NCBI GenBank assembly: GCA_965214485.1
Contig: CBDCBW010000009.1
Location: forward strand, 496,001 to 560,000
DNA from: JANQRZ01 sp965214485
GTDB taxonomy: Bacteria > Bacteroidota > Rhodothermia > Rhodothermales > JANQRZ01
Direction: 5' to 3'
DNA length: 64,000 nt
A program made the position numbers and the translations under genes. The notes beneath the pieces were generated by a model. The model saw only the letters and a list, made by a program, of their open reading frames with translations, was not told the origin of the DNA and ran no database searches. Positions 54,126 through 62,769 of this stretch are shown here, in pieces. The number at the start of each line of letters is the position of its first letter. The first letter of the stretch is position 1.

Positions 54126-54148
54126 CGGGGCGCGGTGGGGGTGGGGGG

Positions 54149-54168
54149 AATAAAACCGATCAAATTAA
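54149..54168 (-). promoter_or_regulatory. Promoter-like motif (TAATTTGATCGGTTTTA)
   Basis: The minus strand reads TAATTTGATCGGTTTTATT, about 25 nt before the ATG at 54125. TAATTTG is a near-consensus Bacteroidota -7 box. A C-rich leader follows, as at pyrF. Confidence 0.55.
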
Positions 54169-54273
54169 GCGAGGCCGGGCGCTCGGCGCAGCGAGGCGCT
54201 CTGCTTCGCCGTCGGCTGTCCGCCAACAGCCCGCTGCCTTCTGCCCCCGTCCCTCAGGCCCAGCCCCCGTTCC

Positions 54274-54997
54274 TCAGGTCCAGCGGCGGAGCAGGGGGGC
54301 GAGCCAAGATAGGTCCCACCGCTCGTGCGCGCTCCGCGTGCCGCCGAGGAGCACGCGGCCCTCGCCGGGCGAAACGGCGTGCAGGCTCGCGAGCGTATGC
54401 GCGAGCCGGGCGCGCTCGCCGCCGGTGGGCGTGTCGTGCGGATCGCCGCCGGCGAGGAGGGCACGTCGGGCGGTCCTCGCCCCACCACGTCGCGCGGAGG
54501 CCGACGGGCCACCACTGCACGGTCTCGGGGAACAGCCGGGCGAGGCGGGCGAAGCGGTCCGGCGCGAACTCACCCAGCCCGGCGTCTGGCGCGCGCAGCT
54601 CGCCCTCGGGGAAATAGAAGAAGACGGGCGGCGGCGCGCTGCCCAGCCGGCGGGCGGTCTCGCGGACCGTGGCCCGGCGCTGCCGCTCGTCGCCGAGCGG
54701 GAACGGCAGCGCGCCGAGCGGGCCGAAGAGCGGCGTCCGCTCCCACTCGTTCATCCACAGCATCGCCGGGCGGCGGAGCGCGCTCCGAGCGAGCCACCAC
54801 AGCAGGTAGCCGTCGTGGAAGCCGTGGTGGTTGGCGTAGAGCACGACCGGGCGGCCCGGGTCGAGCGCGCCGTCGGTCCACGCCTCCGGGCCGACCCACA
54901 CGACGCGGCGGAAGGCGTTCCGCAGCGAGCGCTCGATGAGCCGCTCGGCGGCCCGGACGGCGAGGCGCTTCCCGAGCGGCGTCCGCTCGCCCGTCAC
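54274..54997 (-). CDS. Acyltransferase of the PlsC/CruD type (frameshifted)
   Basis: From GTG 54997, ANHHGFHDGYLLWWLAR carries a variant of the HX4D acyltransferase motif (HHGFHD). LWMNEWERTPLFGPLGALPF and FFYFPEGELRAPDAG correspond to motifs II and III. Near 54480 the frame shifts by one base and the C-terminus continues RLAHTLASLHAVSPGEGRVL to RRWT. In carotenoid clusters such enzymes acylate glycosylated carotenoids, though a phospholipid substrate is possible. The start overlaps the crtB stop (GTGA). Confidence 0.75.
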
Positions 54998-55988
54998 GGG
55001 TCCGCCCGCGCCCGGCGCCGCCGTCGGGGCACAGCTCGGCGCAGCCGGCGAGGCGGGCGCGGCGCGCGGCGTAGTCGTCCTGCGCGACGAGGCGGAGCTT
55101 GCGCCGGAGCGGGACCACGGCCCGCCGCCGGAGGTTGTCGTAGCGCGCGGCCCGGACCTCGTTCATGATCTCGCGGTACATCCGCGCCGCCGCCGCGATC
55201 CCGAGCCGCGACTGCCGGGGGAGCGCCGCGATCCCCGCCTCGGCCTCGTCGTAGAGCCGCTCCGCCGTCGCCATCACGGACTCGAGCAGGGCCGCGTAGG
55301 CGGGGTCCGGCCCGTGGCCGTTGCGCGCCACCCCGAGCAGGTCCGCCCGCGTGATGCCGAAGCGGTCGAGCGCGTCGTCCGGGAGGTAGACCCGGCCCAG
55401 GCGGACGAGGTCCTCGCCGACGTCGCGCAGGATGTTGGTGAGCTGCATCGCCTTGCCCAGCGCCCGCGCCGTCGGCTCCAGCGCCTCGGCCTCCGCCGGG
55501 TGCTCGGCGAGGAACGGCAGCATCATCGCCCCGACGCTCCCGGCGACGCGCTCCGAGTACGCCAGCAGGTCGGCGGTGTCGGCGATGCCCCGGCCTTCGA
55601 GGTCCCACGCCGCGCCGTCGAGCAGCTCGTAGAGCGGGCCGGGGCCGAGGCCGAAGCGGGCGTGGACCTCGGCGAGGCGCCGCCACAGGAGCCGGTCCGG
55701 CGGGTCGCCCGCGAGCGTCCGGCCCAGCCGGTGCCGCGCCTCGTCGAGCGCGCGAAGCGCCCCGTCGGCCCCGACCTCGAGCACGCGCTCGTCGGCGATG
55801 CTGTCCACCGTTCGGCAGTAGAGGTAGAGCGTCGCAATCGGCAGCCGGACCTCGCCGGGGAGCAGCCGCGCGGCGAGCGAGAACGTCCGCGAGTGGTGCC
55901 GGAAGGCCCGCCAGAGGTAGTGATCCTCGGCGCTCCGGCCCGACCCGTCGGGCGGCAGCGGGGGCGGCGATGGGAGGCGGGCGCTCAT
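54994..55988 (-). CDS. crtB: Phytoene synthase
   Basis: From ATG 55988, HHSRTFSLAARLLP, the first Asp-rich motif YLYCRTVDSIADE and the second, LTNILRDVGEDL, are in one frame, with GRVYLPDDALDRFGI. It condenses two geranylgeranyl diphosphates to phytoene. One base shift near 55015 separates this frame from a stop at 54994 that overlaps the acyltransferase GTG, giving about 331 residues. The start overlaps the cruF stop (ATGA). Confidence 0.9.
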
Positions 55989-56871
55989 ACCCGTGCCACC
56001 TCGCGCACCGGGCTCCTCGGCAGCAGCCGCCCGCCTCGGCTCCCGACGAACGCGAGGACGACGCCGAGCACCGCGAGGCCGATCACCCCGGCGAGCGGCA
56101 GCCCGTAGAGCAGGCAGATCAGCACCGGGAAAACCACGTTCAGCGCGTAGAGCGTCGGGGCCCACGCCGGGGCCGAGCGCAGCCCGCCGAGCAGCCGGTC
56201 GTACCCCCACACGATCACGAGCGAGGTCCCCAGCCAGCCGAGCCAGTTCGAGAGCGGCATCCCGAAATAGACCCCCTCGGTGCCGTACGTCCAGAACGGA
56301 AACGCCCGGCTCATCGCCGGGTCCAGCGCCACGTCCCACAGCACCATAAACACCGCGCCCCACCCCACCGTCGCCGCCGTCCCCGACCTTCAGCCGCCGG
56401 GCGAGGTCGTACGAAATAATCGACACGGCGTACCACGACGGCGGGATCAGCCACGGCACGTGCCCCGCGATCTTCGGGCCGAGGAAGTCGCCGTAGGTGT
56501 AGGCCCCGAAGGGAATCCCGGTCTGCGTCCCGAGGAGCTCGGCGGCGGCCCCCACCGCGCTGCCCCAGAGCAGGAACAACAGCGAGCGCCTCCACCCGAG
56601 GTCGGCGAGGTAGAGCAGCAGCGAGAGCACCGGCAGGAGCGCCATGTAGACCCCACGTCGGCCCCTTGATCAGCGAGTCCAGCCCCAGGCCGAGGTTCCC
56701 CGCGATCCAGCCGAGCGCGACGCCCGCCTGCGCCGGGAAGAAGTTCAGCAGCACGGTGCCGGCCACGCTGAAGACGATCGACCCGGCGAAGAGCGCAAGG
56801 GCGATCAGGAAGAGCCGGTGCATCGAGGCGGAGCGGTGCATCGGGGCGGAGCGGAGCGGCAGGGCGAGCAT
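55985..56871 (-). CDS. cruF: CruF-type carotenoid 1,2-hydratase (frameshifted)
   Basis: A multi-spanning membrane protein of the DUF422 family is split over three frames: HRLFLIALALFAGSIVFSVA to DSLIKGPTWG; then MALLPVLSLLLYLADLGWRR, TGIPFGAYTYGDFLGPKIAG and IPPSWYAVSIISYDLARRL; then VFMVLWDVALDPAMSRAFPF and GIPLSNWLGW-like sequence. Shifts lie near 56652 and 56375. CruF hydrates acyclic ends of carotenoids, the step before glycosylation. Its stop overlaps crtB. Confidence 0.85.
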
Positions 56872-57424
56872 GGGGCGAGGGGCGGCGGTCGCACGGTTGA
56901 ACAGGGAGGCGGCGGGACCTGATCCGCCCGGTTTCAGCGAAAGGTGAAAATAAGCGCCCTGCGCTTCGTGGTGCGTGAGGTACCCCCCGGCGCACGGCGT
57001 TAGCGGTGGCGACTCATCGCCGCCGCGCTTATCGGACCCGATGCGGGGGCGACACGACGTTGACGTCCGGTCCAAGCTCCGGCGCTCGGCGTGTCCCTTC
57101 AGCGACCACCCGCTCTACCCTCTATGCCCTACGTCCCTTCGCCTCGACTCCGCCGACAAGCTCAAAGTGGCTCGCGGTCGCGAGTGGTTCGGCCGATGAT
57201 TGCCGGGTTCGCCACGCGCAACCTCCTCCGCGCCGGGTGGCGCACCGTTCACCGACGGACGACCCACCGATGAATCCCGGAGTCCGCGCTCGACACCGAG
57301 TGGTCCGAGGCCGTCACATGGACCGTCCTGGACGGGGATCGCGGCCGGGCTTCGCCCAGCCTCCTCGCCCGGCGTGGCGCGGCCTCGACGTGGCAGGGCC
57401 TCACCGGCTCGCACCCGCCGGGCC
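56872..57424. other. Non-coding stretch between divergent units
   Basis: No gene is supported. TATTTTC (minus strand, 56946-56952) may be the -7 box of the carotenoid operon. The rest is GC-rich, with short open frames of biased composition and no recognisable domains; it could be decayed coding sequence. It leads into the tandem repeats at 57425. Confidence 0.5.
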
Positions 57425-57520
57425 TCGAAGAGCAATAGACTCGAAGAGCCTCAGACCCGGAGAGCCACATACCCGGAGAGCCACAGGCTCGAAGAGCTAC
57501 AGGCTCGGAGAGCCACACCC
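57425..57520. repeat. Six degenerate 16-bp tandem repeats upstream of the cyclase-thioredoxin gene
   Basis: Six consecutive 16-mers with consensus YCGRAGAGCCACAGGC (TCGAAGAGCAATAGAC, TCGAAGAGCCTCAGAC, CCGGAGAGCCACATAC, CCGGAGAGCCACAGGC, TCGAAGAGCTACAGGC, TCGGAGAGCCACACCC) end 10 bp before the ATG at 57531. Neighbouring units contain GGCTCGAAGAGC-type hairpins. Confidence 0.9.
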
Positions 57521-57530
57521 CCGCTCTGCC

Positions 57531-58699
57531 ATGCAATCGACGAACCCGGACGCCCTCCGCGAGGTCTGCTCCGGCCGCAGCGGCGTCGCCCCCGACGACG
57601 CTCGAAGCGGTCGTTTCGCTCGCGGTCGAGATCGCCCGCGAGGGCCGCGAGGGGCGGAAGATCGGGACGCTCTTCGTCGTCGGCGACACCGACGGCGGTG
57701 CTCGCCCACAGCCGCCCGCTCGTGCTCGACCCGCTCTTCGGCCACCCCGACGAGGTGCGCCGCGTCGCTGACCCGGCCTTCCGCGAAACCGTCAAGGAGC
57801 TTGCTCAGCTCGACGGCGGCTTCGTAGTGACGAACGGCGGCATCGCCGTGTCGGCGGCGCGCTACATCGACGCCTCGACCGAAGGCGTCGACATCCCGCT
57901 CGGGCTCGGGAGCCGCCACATGGCTGGGGCCTCGATCACGCTCCGCACCGGGGCCGTCGCGGTCGTAGCCTCGGAAAGCTCCGTCGTGCGGATGTTCGAC
58001 CGCGGCGCGATCGTCGCCGAGATCATCCCGGAGGTGTGGATGCTCCGCCGGTACGCCGCCGAGCTCGGCCTGCCCAGCCTGATGGGCGGCCGGACGACGC
58101 GCGCCCAGGCCGAGGACGGCACCGTCGTTGTCAGCCGGCCTTCCGAGGCGGCCGACGCTCGCGCGCCCGTCCAGGAGCACCGCCTGCTCACCCCGCCGGT
58201 CAGCGACCGAGACCACCGCCGGGGGCCGGACGATGCCCCCGTGACCGCGCTGATGTACGGCGATTTCGAGTGCCCCTACTGCGCCCGCGCGCACGACCTG
58301 CTCGAAACCCTCCGCGAGGAGCGCGCTGACCTCCGCGTCGCCTACCGGCACTACCCGCTCGCGCGCGTCCACGCCCACGCCCAGCTCGCCGCCGAGGCGT
58401 CCGAGGCCGCCGGTGCCCAGGGCCGGTTTTGGGAGATGCACGACACGCTCGTCGCCCACCACCACCTCCTCGACCGGGACCGCATCGAAGCCCTCGCCGC
58501 CGACCTTGGCCTGGACCTGAACCTCCTTCGCGAGCAGCTCGACACCCACGCCTTCGCCGACCGCGTCCGCGCCGACTTCAAGAGCGGCGTCCAGAGCGGG
58601 GTGGACGGCACGCCTGCCCTCTTCCTCAACGGCCAGCGCTACGAAGGGAAGCTCCGGCTCGACCCGCTGCGCGAGGCCGTCGAGGCGGCTGCGGGGTGA
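57531..58699 (+). CDS. Diadenylate-cyclase-like domain fused to DsbA-like thioredoxin (frameshifted near start)
   Basis: After MQSTNPDALREVCSG, two one-base shifts (near 57597 and 57695) are needed to read LEAVVSLAVEIAREGREGRK, GTLFVVGD, then LFGHPDEVRRVADPAFRETV, LDGGFVV, GLGSRHMAGASIT and VVRMFDRGAIV. This is the DisA_N/DAC fold, with DGG and RHM in place of the usual DGA and RHR. The same frame continues through a linker into VSDRDHRRGPDDAP, MYGDFECPYCARAHDLLETL and VDGTPALFLNGQRYEG, a thioredoxin_4/DsbA domain with CPYC. It would couple c-di-AMP synthesis to a redox domain if the fusion is real. An indel hiding a gene boundary is the alternative. Confidence 0.7.
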
Positions 58700-58814
58700 G
58701 TGGGAGGAGTGGGAGGAGTGGGAGGAGTGGGAGGAGTGGGAGGAGTGGGAGGAGTGGGAGGAGTGGGAGGAGTGGGAGGAGTGGGAGGAGTGGGAGGAGT
58801 GGGAGGAGTGGGAG
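58700..58814. repeat. Nonamer tandem repeat GTGGGAGGA (12.8 units)
   Basis: Twelve perfect 9-bp units run from the base after the stop codon of the cyclase-thioredoxin gene to 58807, with a partial unit to 58814. Pyrimidine-rich sequence (CCTCCCATTCCTCCCATTC near 58922-58942) downstream is its approximate complement, so a long imperfect hairpin is possible. Confidence 0.95.
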
Positions 58815-58836
58815 CAATAAAACCCGACAAGGTAAC
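58815..58836 (-). promoter_or_regulatory. Orphan copy of the promoter-like motif
   Basis: The minus strand reads GTTACCTTGTCGGGTTTTATTG, an excellent match to the motif at 54149 and 36801. Reading from it leads only into the nonamer repeat and antisense to the upstream gene. A promoter role is uncertain; it may be part of a dispersed repeat. Confidence 0.35.
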
Positions 58837-59006
58837 CAGGCCGGGGTGCTCCGCGCCGACGCCTGCTCTGCCCATTCCCCCCGTTCTCTCCATTTCCCCC
58901 ACGCCAAACAAAAGCCCTTTCCCCTCCCATTCCTCCCATTCTCCCCATTCCGATTCGGGCCGCGCTCCTACCTTCCAGCGCCCCCCGTCACCCCGAATCC
59001 TGATTC

Positions 59007-60446
59007 ATGCCCGACCTCGACACCATCGTTTCGCTCTCGAAGCGGCGCGGCTTCATCTTCCAGTCCTCCGAGGTCTACGGCGGGCTCTCGGCCGTCTACG
59101 ACTACGGCCCGCTCGGCGTCGAGCTCAAGCGCAACGTCCGCGAGCGGTGGTGGCGCGCGATGGTCTACCGCCACGACAACATCGAGGGCCTCGACGCCGC
59201 GATTCTGATGCACCCCACGGTGTGGAAGGCCTCGGGCCACGTCGACGCCTTCAGCGACCCCCTCATCGACGACCGCGCCTCGAAGATGCGCTACCGCGCC
59301 GACCAACTCATCGAGGGCCACGTCGAGAAGCTGCGCAAGAAGGGGAAGGACGAGCAGGCCGACGCCGTCTACGACCGGCTCGTCGACGCCCTCAACGCCG
59401 CCGACCCGTCGAGCGCGCTCCACGCGGTGATTATGGACGAGGAGATCCGCAGCCCCGACTCCGGCGCGTTCGACTGGACCGACGTCCGGCAGTTCAACCT
59501 GATGTTCGAGACCCACATCGGCCCGGCCTCCGACTCCGAGAGCAAGGTCTACCTCCGGCCCGAGACGGCGCAGGGCATCTTCGTCCAGTACCAGAACGTC
59601 CGCGAGACGGCCCGGCTCAGCGTCCCGTTCGGGATCGCCCAGATCGGCAAGGCCTTCCGCAACGAGATCGTCGCCCGGCAGTTCGTCTTCCGGATGCGCG
59701 AGTTCGAGCAGATGGAGATGCAGTACTTCGTCAAGCCCGGCGACCAGAGGCCCGCCTATGAGGAGTGGAGCGAGCGGCGGATGGAGTGGCACCGCGCCAA
59801 CGGCATCCGCCCGGCGAAGCTCCGCTGGCACGAGCACGAAAAGCTCGCCCACTACGCCGACGCCGCGCAGGACGTCCAGTACGAGTTCCCGATGGGCTGG
59901 CAGGAGGTCGAGGGCATCCACAGCCGCACCGACTACGACCTCAGCCGCCACCAGGAGTTCTCGGGCAAAAAGATGGAATACTTCGACCCCCAGACGCAGG
60001 AGCGCTACCTCCCCTACGTCGTCGAAACCTCGGTCGGGCTCGACCGGACGATCCTGATGATCCTGTGCGACGCCTACCGCGAGGAAGAAGTGGACGGGGC
60101 CACGCGGTCGGTCCTCAAGTTTCACCCCGAGCTCGCGCCCTACACCGCGGCGGTCTTCCCGCTCGTCAAAAAGGAGGGGATGCCCGAGATAGCCCACCAG
60201 ATCGAGGAGGACCTCCGCCGGCAGTTCAATGTGTTCTACGACGAGAAGGGCTCGGTCGGCAAGCGCTACCGGCGGCAGGACGAGATCGGCACCCCGTTCT
60301 GCCTCACCGTCGACGGCGACACGCTCGGGGACGGCACCGTGACCATCCGCGACCGCGACTCGATGCAGCAGGAGCGCCTCCCGGCTGACAATGCCCGGCG
60401 TTACATCGAAGACCGCGTCGCGGCGTGGCAGCCGGACAGGGCGTAG
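59007..60446 (+). CDS. glyS: Glycyl-tRNA synthetase (single-chain type)
   Basis: The protein has 479 residues of the class II eukaryote/archaeal-like type. Motif 1 region YGPLGVELKRNVRERWW, motif 2 FRNEIVARQFVFRMREFEQ and motif 3 SVGLDRTILMIL are visible, with the anticodon-binding domain (about 375-475, APYTAAVFPLVKKEG). It charges tRNA-Gly. TACCTTC (58969-58975), 31 nt before ATG, is a plausible -7 box. The frame is intact. Confidence 0.97.
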   Translation: MPDLDTIVSLSKRRGFIFQSSEVYGGLSAVYDYGPLGVELKRNVRERWWRAMVYRHDNIEGLDAAILMHPTVWKASGHVDAFSDPLIDDRASKMRYRADQLIEGHVEKLRKKGKDEQADAVYDRLVDALNAADPSSALHAVIMDEEIRSPDSGAFDWTDVRQFNLMFETHIGPASDSESKVYLRPETAQGIFVQYQNVRETARLSVPFGIAQIGKAFRNEIVARQFVFRMREFEQMEMQYFVKPGDQRPAYEEWSERRMEWHRANGIRPAKLRWHEHEKLAHYADAAQDVQYEFPMGWQEVEGIHSRTDYDLSRHQEFSGKKMEYFDPQTQERYLPYVVETSVGLDRTILMILCDAYREEEVDGATRSVLKFHPELAPYTAAVFPLVKKEGMPEIAHQIEEDLRRQFNVFYDEKGSVGKRYRRQDEIGTPFCLTVDGDTLGDGTVTIRDRDSMQQERLPADNARRYIEDRVAAWQPDRA

Positions 60447-60456
60447 GGGCCGTCGG

Positions 60457-60483
60457 TTGGACTTGATGTTGGCAGGTAATTTG
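60457..60483 (+). promoter_or_regulatory. Bacteroidota-type promoter (TTG...TAATTTG)
   Basis: TTG at 60457-60459 and TAATTTG at 60477-60483 are separated by 17 nt, matching the -33 TTG / -7 TAnnTTTG arrangement. It lies 39 nt before the ATG at 60523. Confidence 0.6.
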
Positions 60484-60522
60484 CGAAGCTTCGGTGAAGC
60501 AGCCACCAACCTTTCGCACGCC

Positions 60523-61224
60523 ATGCCTACGCTCGACCTCACCCTGTTCACAACCGCTTGCGACGAAGAAGCCACCCGCTACCGGGTGCTCCACGGCCTG
60601 CAAGAAGCCCGGCGGGCGTTCGGCGAAAACGCGGTCTATCCCCACCTCGCGGACCTGGTCCACCTCCACGAGGCCATGCGAGAGATCGCCCAAAGCTCCG
60701 AGGCGCTCCGCGAGCGCGGCACCGTGGCCGGGGTCGATCTGAACGAAGGCACGCTGCGCTACGAGCCGGCGGACGAGCCGGCGTTTCTTTTTGAGACGCT
60801 GATCGCGTGGGCCGTGCCGCTCGTCGAGGAGACCATCGAGGAGGGGAAGGCGATCTTCGATTTCGTGGACGAGCACACGGAGGTCGAGGCCGTGGGGATC
60901 GTGCCGTCGTACCAGGACGAGGGCTACCTGCTCGTGCCCGACGGCGGCTCGCTCCGCATCCTGCGCTACGCGGTCTCCATTTTCACCCGCCACGACGAGC
61001 GCTTCCGCAGCCTGCGCACCGCGGCCCTCGGCAAGGCCCCGGCGGACGCGCCGCCGCACGACCTCAAGCAGCGCCTCGTCGCCGAGCACCCGGACCTCCC
61101 CGCGCCGGCGACCTACCGCCTCGCGACGGACCTCGACTTTCCCGTCGAAGCGACCATCTTGCCGGTGGCCAAGCGGAAGCTCTTGCAGTACCTCGCCCTC
61201 GGCGGCTCGGCCGGCACCTGCTGA
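60523..61224 (+). CDS. Conserved hypothetical cytosolic protein
   Basis: The protein has 233 residues, acidic, with no signal peptide or membrane span. A helical N-terminal half (DEEATRYRVLHGLQEARRAF, VHLHEAMREIAQSSEALRER) precedes a mixed alpha/beta C-terminal half (VEAVGIVPSYQDEGYLLVPD, SIFTRHDERFRSLRT). I do not recognise the family. ATG 60523 follows a good promoter, and the frame is intact. Confidence 0.75.
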   Translation: MPTLDLTLFTTACDEEATRYRVLHGLQEARRAFGENAVYPHLADLVHLHEAMREIAQSSEALRERGTVAGVDLNEGTLRYEPADEPAFLFETLIAWAVPLVEETIEEGKAIFDFVDEHTEVEAVGIVPSYQDEGYLLVPDGGSLRILRYAVSIFTRHDERFRSLRTAALGKAPADAPPHDLKQRLVAEHPDLPAPATYRLATDLDFPVEATILPVAKRKLLQYLALGGSAGTC

Positions 61225-61225
61225 G

Positions 61226-61319
61226 CGCGGAAGAGCGCGGGAAAACGTAGAACGTTAGCGCAGCCGTCGCATGGCGCGTTTAGCTCTCTGTCCTCTGTAT
61301 CACCGTCCTCTGTATCACC
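61226..61319. repeat. Purine arm, promoter-like motif and 15-bp direct repeat
   Basis: GCGGAAGAGCGCGGGAAAAC is followed by the minus-strand motif GCTAACGTTCTACGTTTTC (61241-61259). Two exact copies of GTCCTCTGTATCACC (61290-61304, 61305-61319) then abut the hemG stop. The order (purine-rich, motif, pyrimidine-rich) matches the element at 58700-58942. Confidence 0.6.
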
Positions 61320-62679
61320 GTCCGCCGCCCTTTGAAATCCGGTCGGCGGCAGCGAGGCCGGACGCGAGCGCGTCGCCGACCGAGATGCCGCCCCGGACGT
61401 TTCCGGCGAAGCGCAGGCGGGCGTGCCGGGCCTCGAGGTCGGCGAGGGCAGCGAGCACGCGGTCGTAGCCGACCTCGTACTGCGGGATCGCCCGGCTCCA
61501 GAGCCTCCGGTGGACGAACACCGGCTCGGCTCGGACGCCGACGAGGGGGCGCAGGTCGGCGAGTGCGAGCGCGGCGAGGGCATCGGTCGGGAGGGAGGCG
61601 TCCGGCGGGTGGCGGGTGCCGCCGAGGAAGCAGGTGAGGAGGACGTGGCCGGCGGGCGCGCGGCCTGGGAAGAGAGTCGAGGAGAAGAGCGCGCCGAGGA
61701 GCCGGAACGGCTCGCGCGCCGGGACGAGCACGCCGAACCCGCCGAGCGGGTGCGCCACGTCGGCGCGGCGGAAGCCGAGGGCGAGGACCGACACGGCAGC
61801 GTAGGACGGGGGGGGCACGGCGAGCGGGGTGTCGATCTCGGGCAGGCGGTGCACCGGCGCGGCAAAGACGACCCCGTCGAAGCGCGCCTCGTGCACCGAC
61901 CCCTTGGTCTGCGCCGTCACGGTCCAGCCGCTGCCCTCGGGCCGGAGGCCGACGACCGGTGCGCTCAGCCGGACCCGGTCCCCGAGGAGTCCGGCGAAGG
62001 CGTCGGGCAACGCCTGCATCCCGCCTCGGAACGAGAACGGGCGCGGCGACGGCTTCGGCTCAGCGTGCTTCGACCCGGAGCCGTGCCGCAGGCGGTGGGC
62101 GAGGCCGCGCGCGAGCGAGCCGTGCTCCCGCTCCAGCGCGTGCAGCGTCGGGAAGGCGAGCCTGGCCGAGAGCCGCTCCGGGTCTCCCGCCCACACGCCG
62201 GCCACGAACGGGTCGACGAGGTGGCCGAGCACCTCGGCTCCGAGGCGGCGCCGGACGAAGGCGGCGAGGGATTCGTCTTCGGCGACACCGCGCCGGACGA
62301 ACGGCTCGGCGAGGAGGCGCAGCTTGGCGCGCGCCGAGAGCAGCGGCGTCCGCGCGAGGCCGAGCGGCGACGACGGGACGGGGGCGAGCGCGCCGTCTTT
62401 GACGACGAAACGATGTGCTGCCGCGTCGCTCGCCCACACGCGCTGCTCCGTCAAGCCCAGCGCCTCGATCACGTCCTCCACCGCGCGGGACCGGGCGACG
62501 AGCGTGTTCGGCCCCTCGTCCACGAGAAACCCCTCGCCCCGAACCGAGCGGATCACCCCGCCGGTGCGCTCGCTCGCCTCGAAGAGCGTCACCTCGGCTC
62601 CGAGCGTGTGCAGCCGCCACGCCGCCGCGAGGCCGCTGATGCCGCCGCCGACGACGGCGATGTGAGGCAGAGAGGGCAT
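61315..62679 (-). CDS. Protoporphyrinogen oxidase (HemG/HemY-type)
   Basis: The protein has 454 residues. The FAD-binding GxGxxG appears in IAVVGGGISGLAAAWRLHTL and continues with LFEASERTGG and GFLVDEGPNTLV. The C-terminus has the second FAD segment RLRFAGNVRGGISVGDALAS. It oxidises protoporphyrinogen or coproporphyrinogen late in heme synthesis. No other heme gene is nearby. Confidence 0.92.
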   Translation of the reverse strand: MPSLPHIAVVGGGISGLAAAWRLHTLGAEVTLFEASERTGGVIRSVRGEGFLVDEGPNTLVARSRAVEDVIEALGLTEQRVWASDAAAHRFVVKDGALAPVPSSPLGLARTPLLSARAKLRLLAEPFVRRGVAEDESLAAFVRRRLGAEVLGHLVDPFVAGVWAGDPERLSARLAFPTLHALEREHGSLARGLAHRLRHGSGSKHAEPKPSPRPFSFRGGMQALPDAFAGLLGDRVRLSAPVVGLRPEGSGWTVTAQTKGSVHEARFDGVVFAAPVHRLPEIDTPLAVPPPSYAAVSVLALGFRRADVAHPLGGFGVLVPAREPFRLLGALFSSTLFPGRAPAGHVLLTCFLGGTRHPPDASLPTDALAALALADLRPLVGVRAEPVFVHRRLWSRAIPQYEVGYDRVLAALADLEARHARLRFAGNVRGGISVGDALASGLAAADRISKGGGR

Positions 62680-62769
62680 GGGAGGTAAAAATCGTGAGCG
62701 CGCCGAGGGGTGACGCGAGGCTGACAGCGCAGCGGGATATCCTGACGGTCCTCACCACGGGATCCCCCG

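Noticed and set aside
56872..57424. A possible protein-coding gene upstream of the cyclase-thioredoxin gene
   Set aside because: Open frames here are short, Arg/Pro/Ser-rich and match no family; start and ribosome sites are not convincing.
36711..58814. Tandem repeats considered as CRISPR arrays
   Set aside because: Units are 7-16 bp with no unique spacers, and no cas genes are present.
58700..59761. An ORF beginning with a long GVGGVGG repeat
   Set aside because: It arises from reading the nonamer microsatellite and then runs out of frame through glyS.
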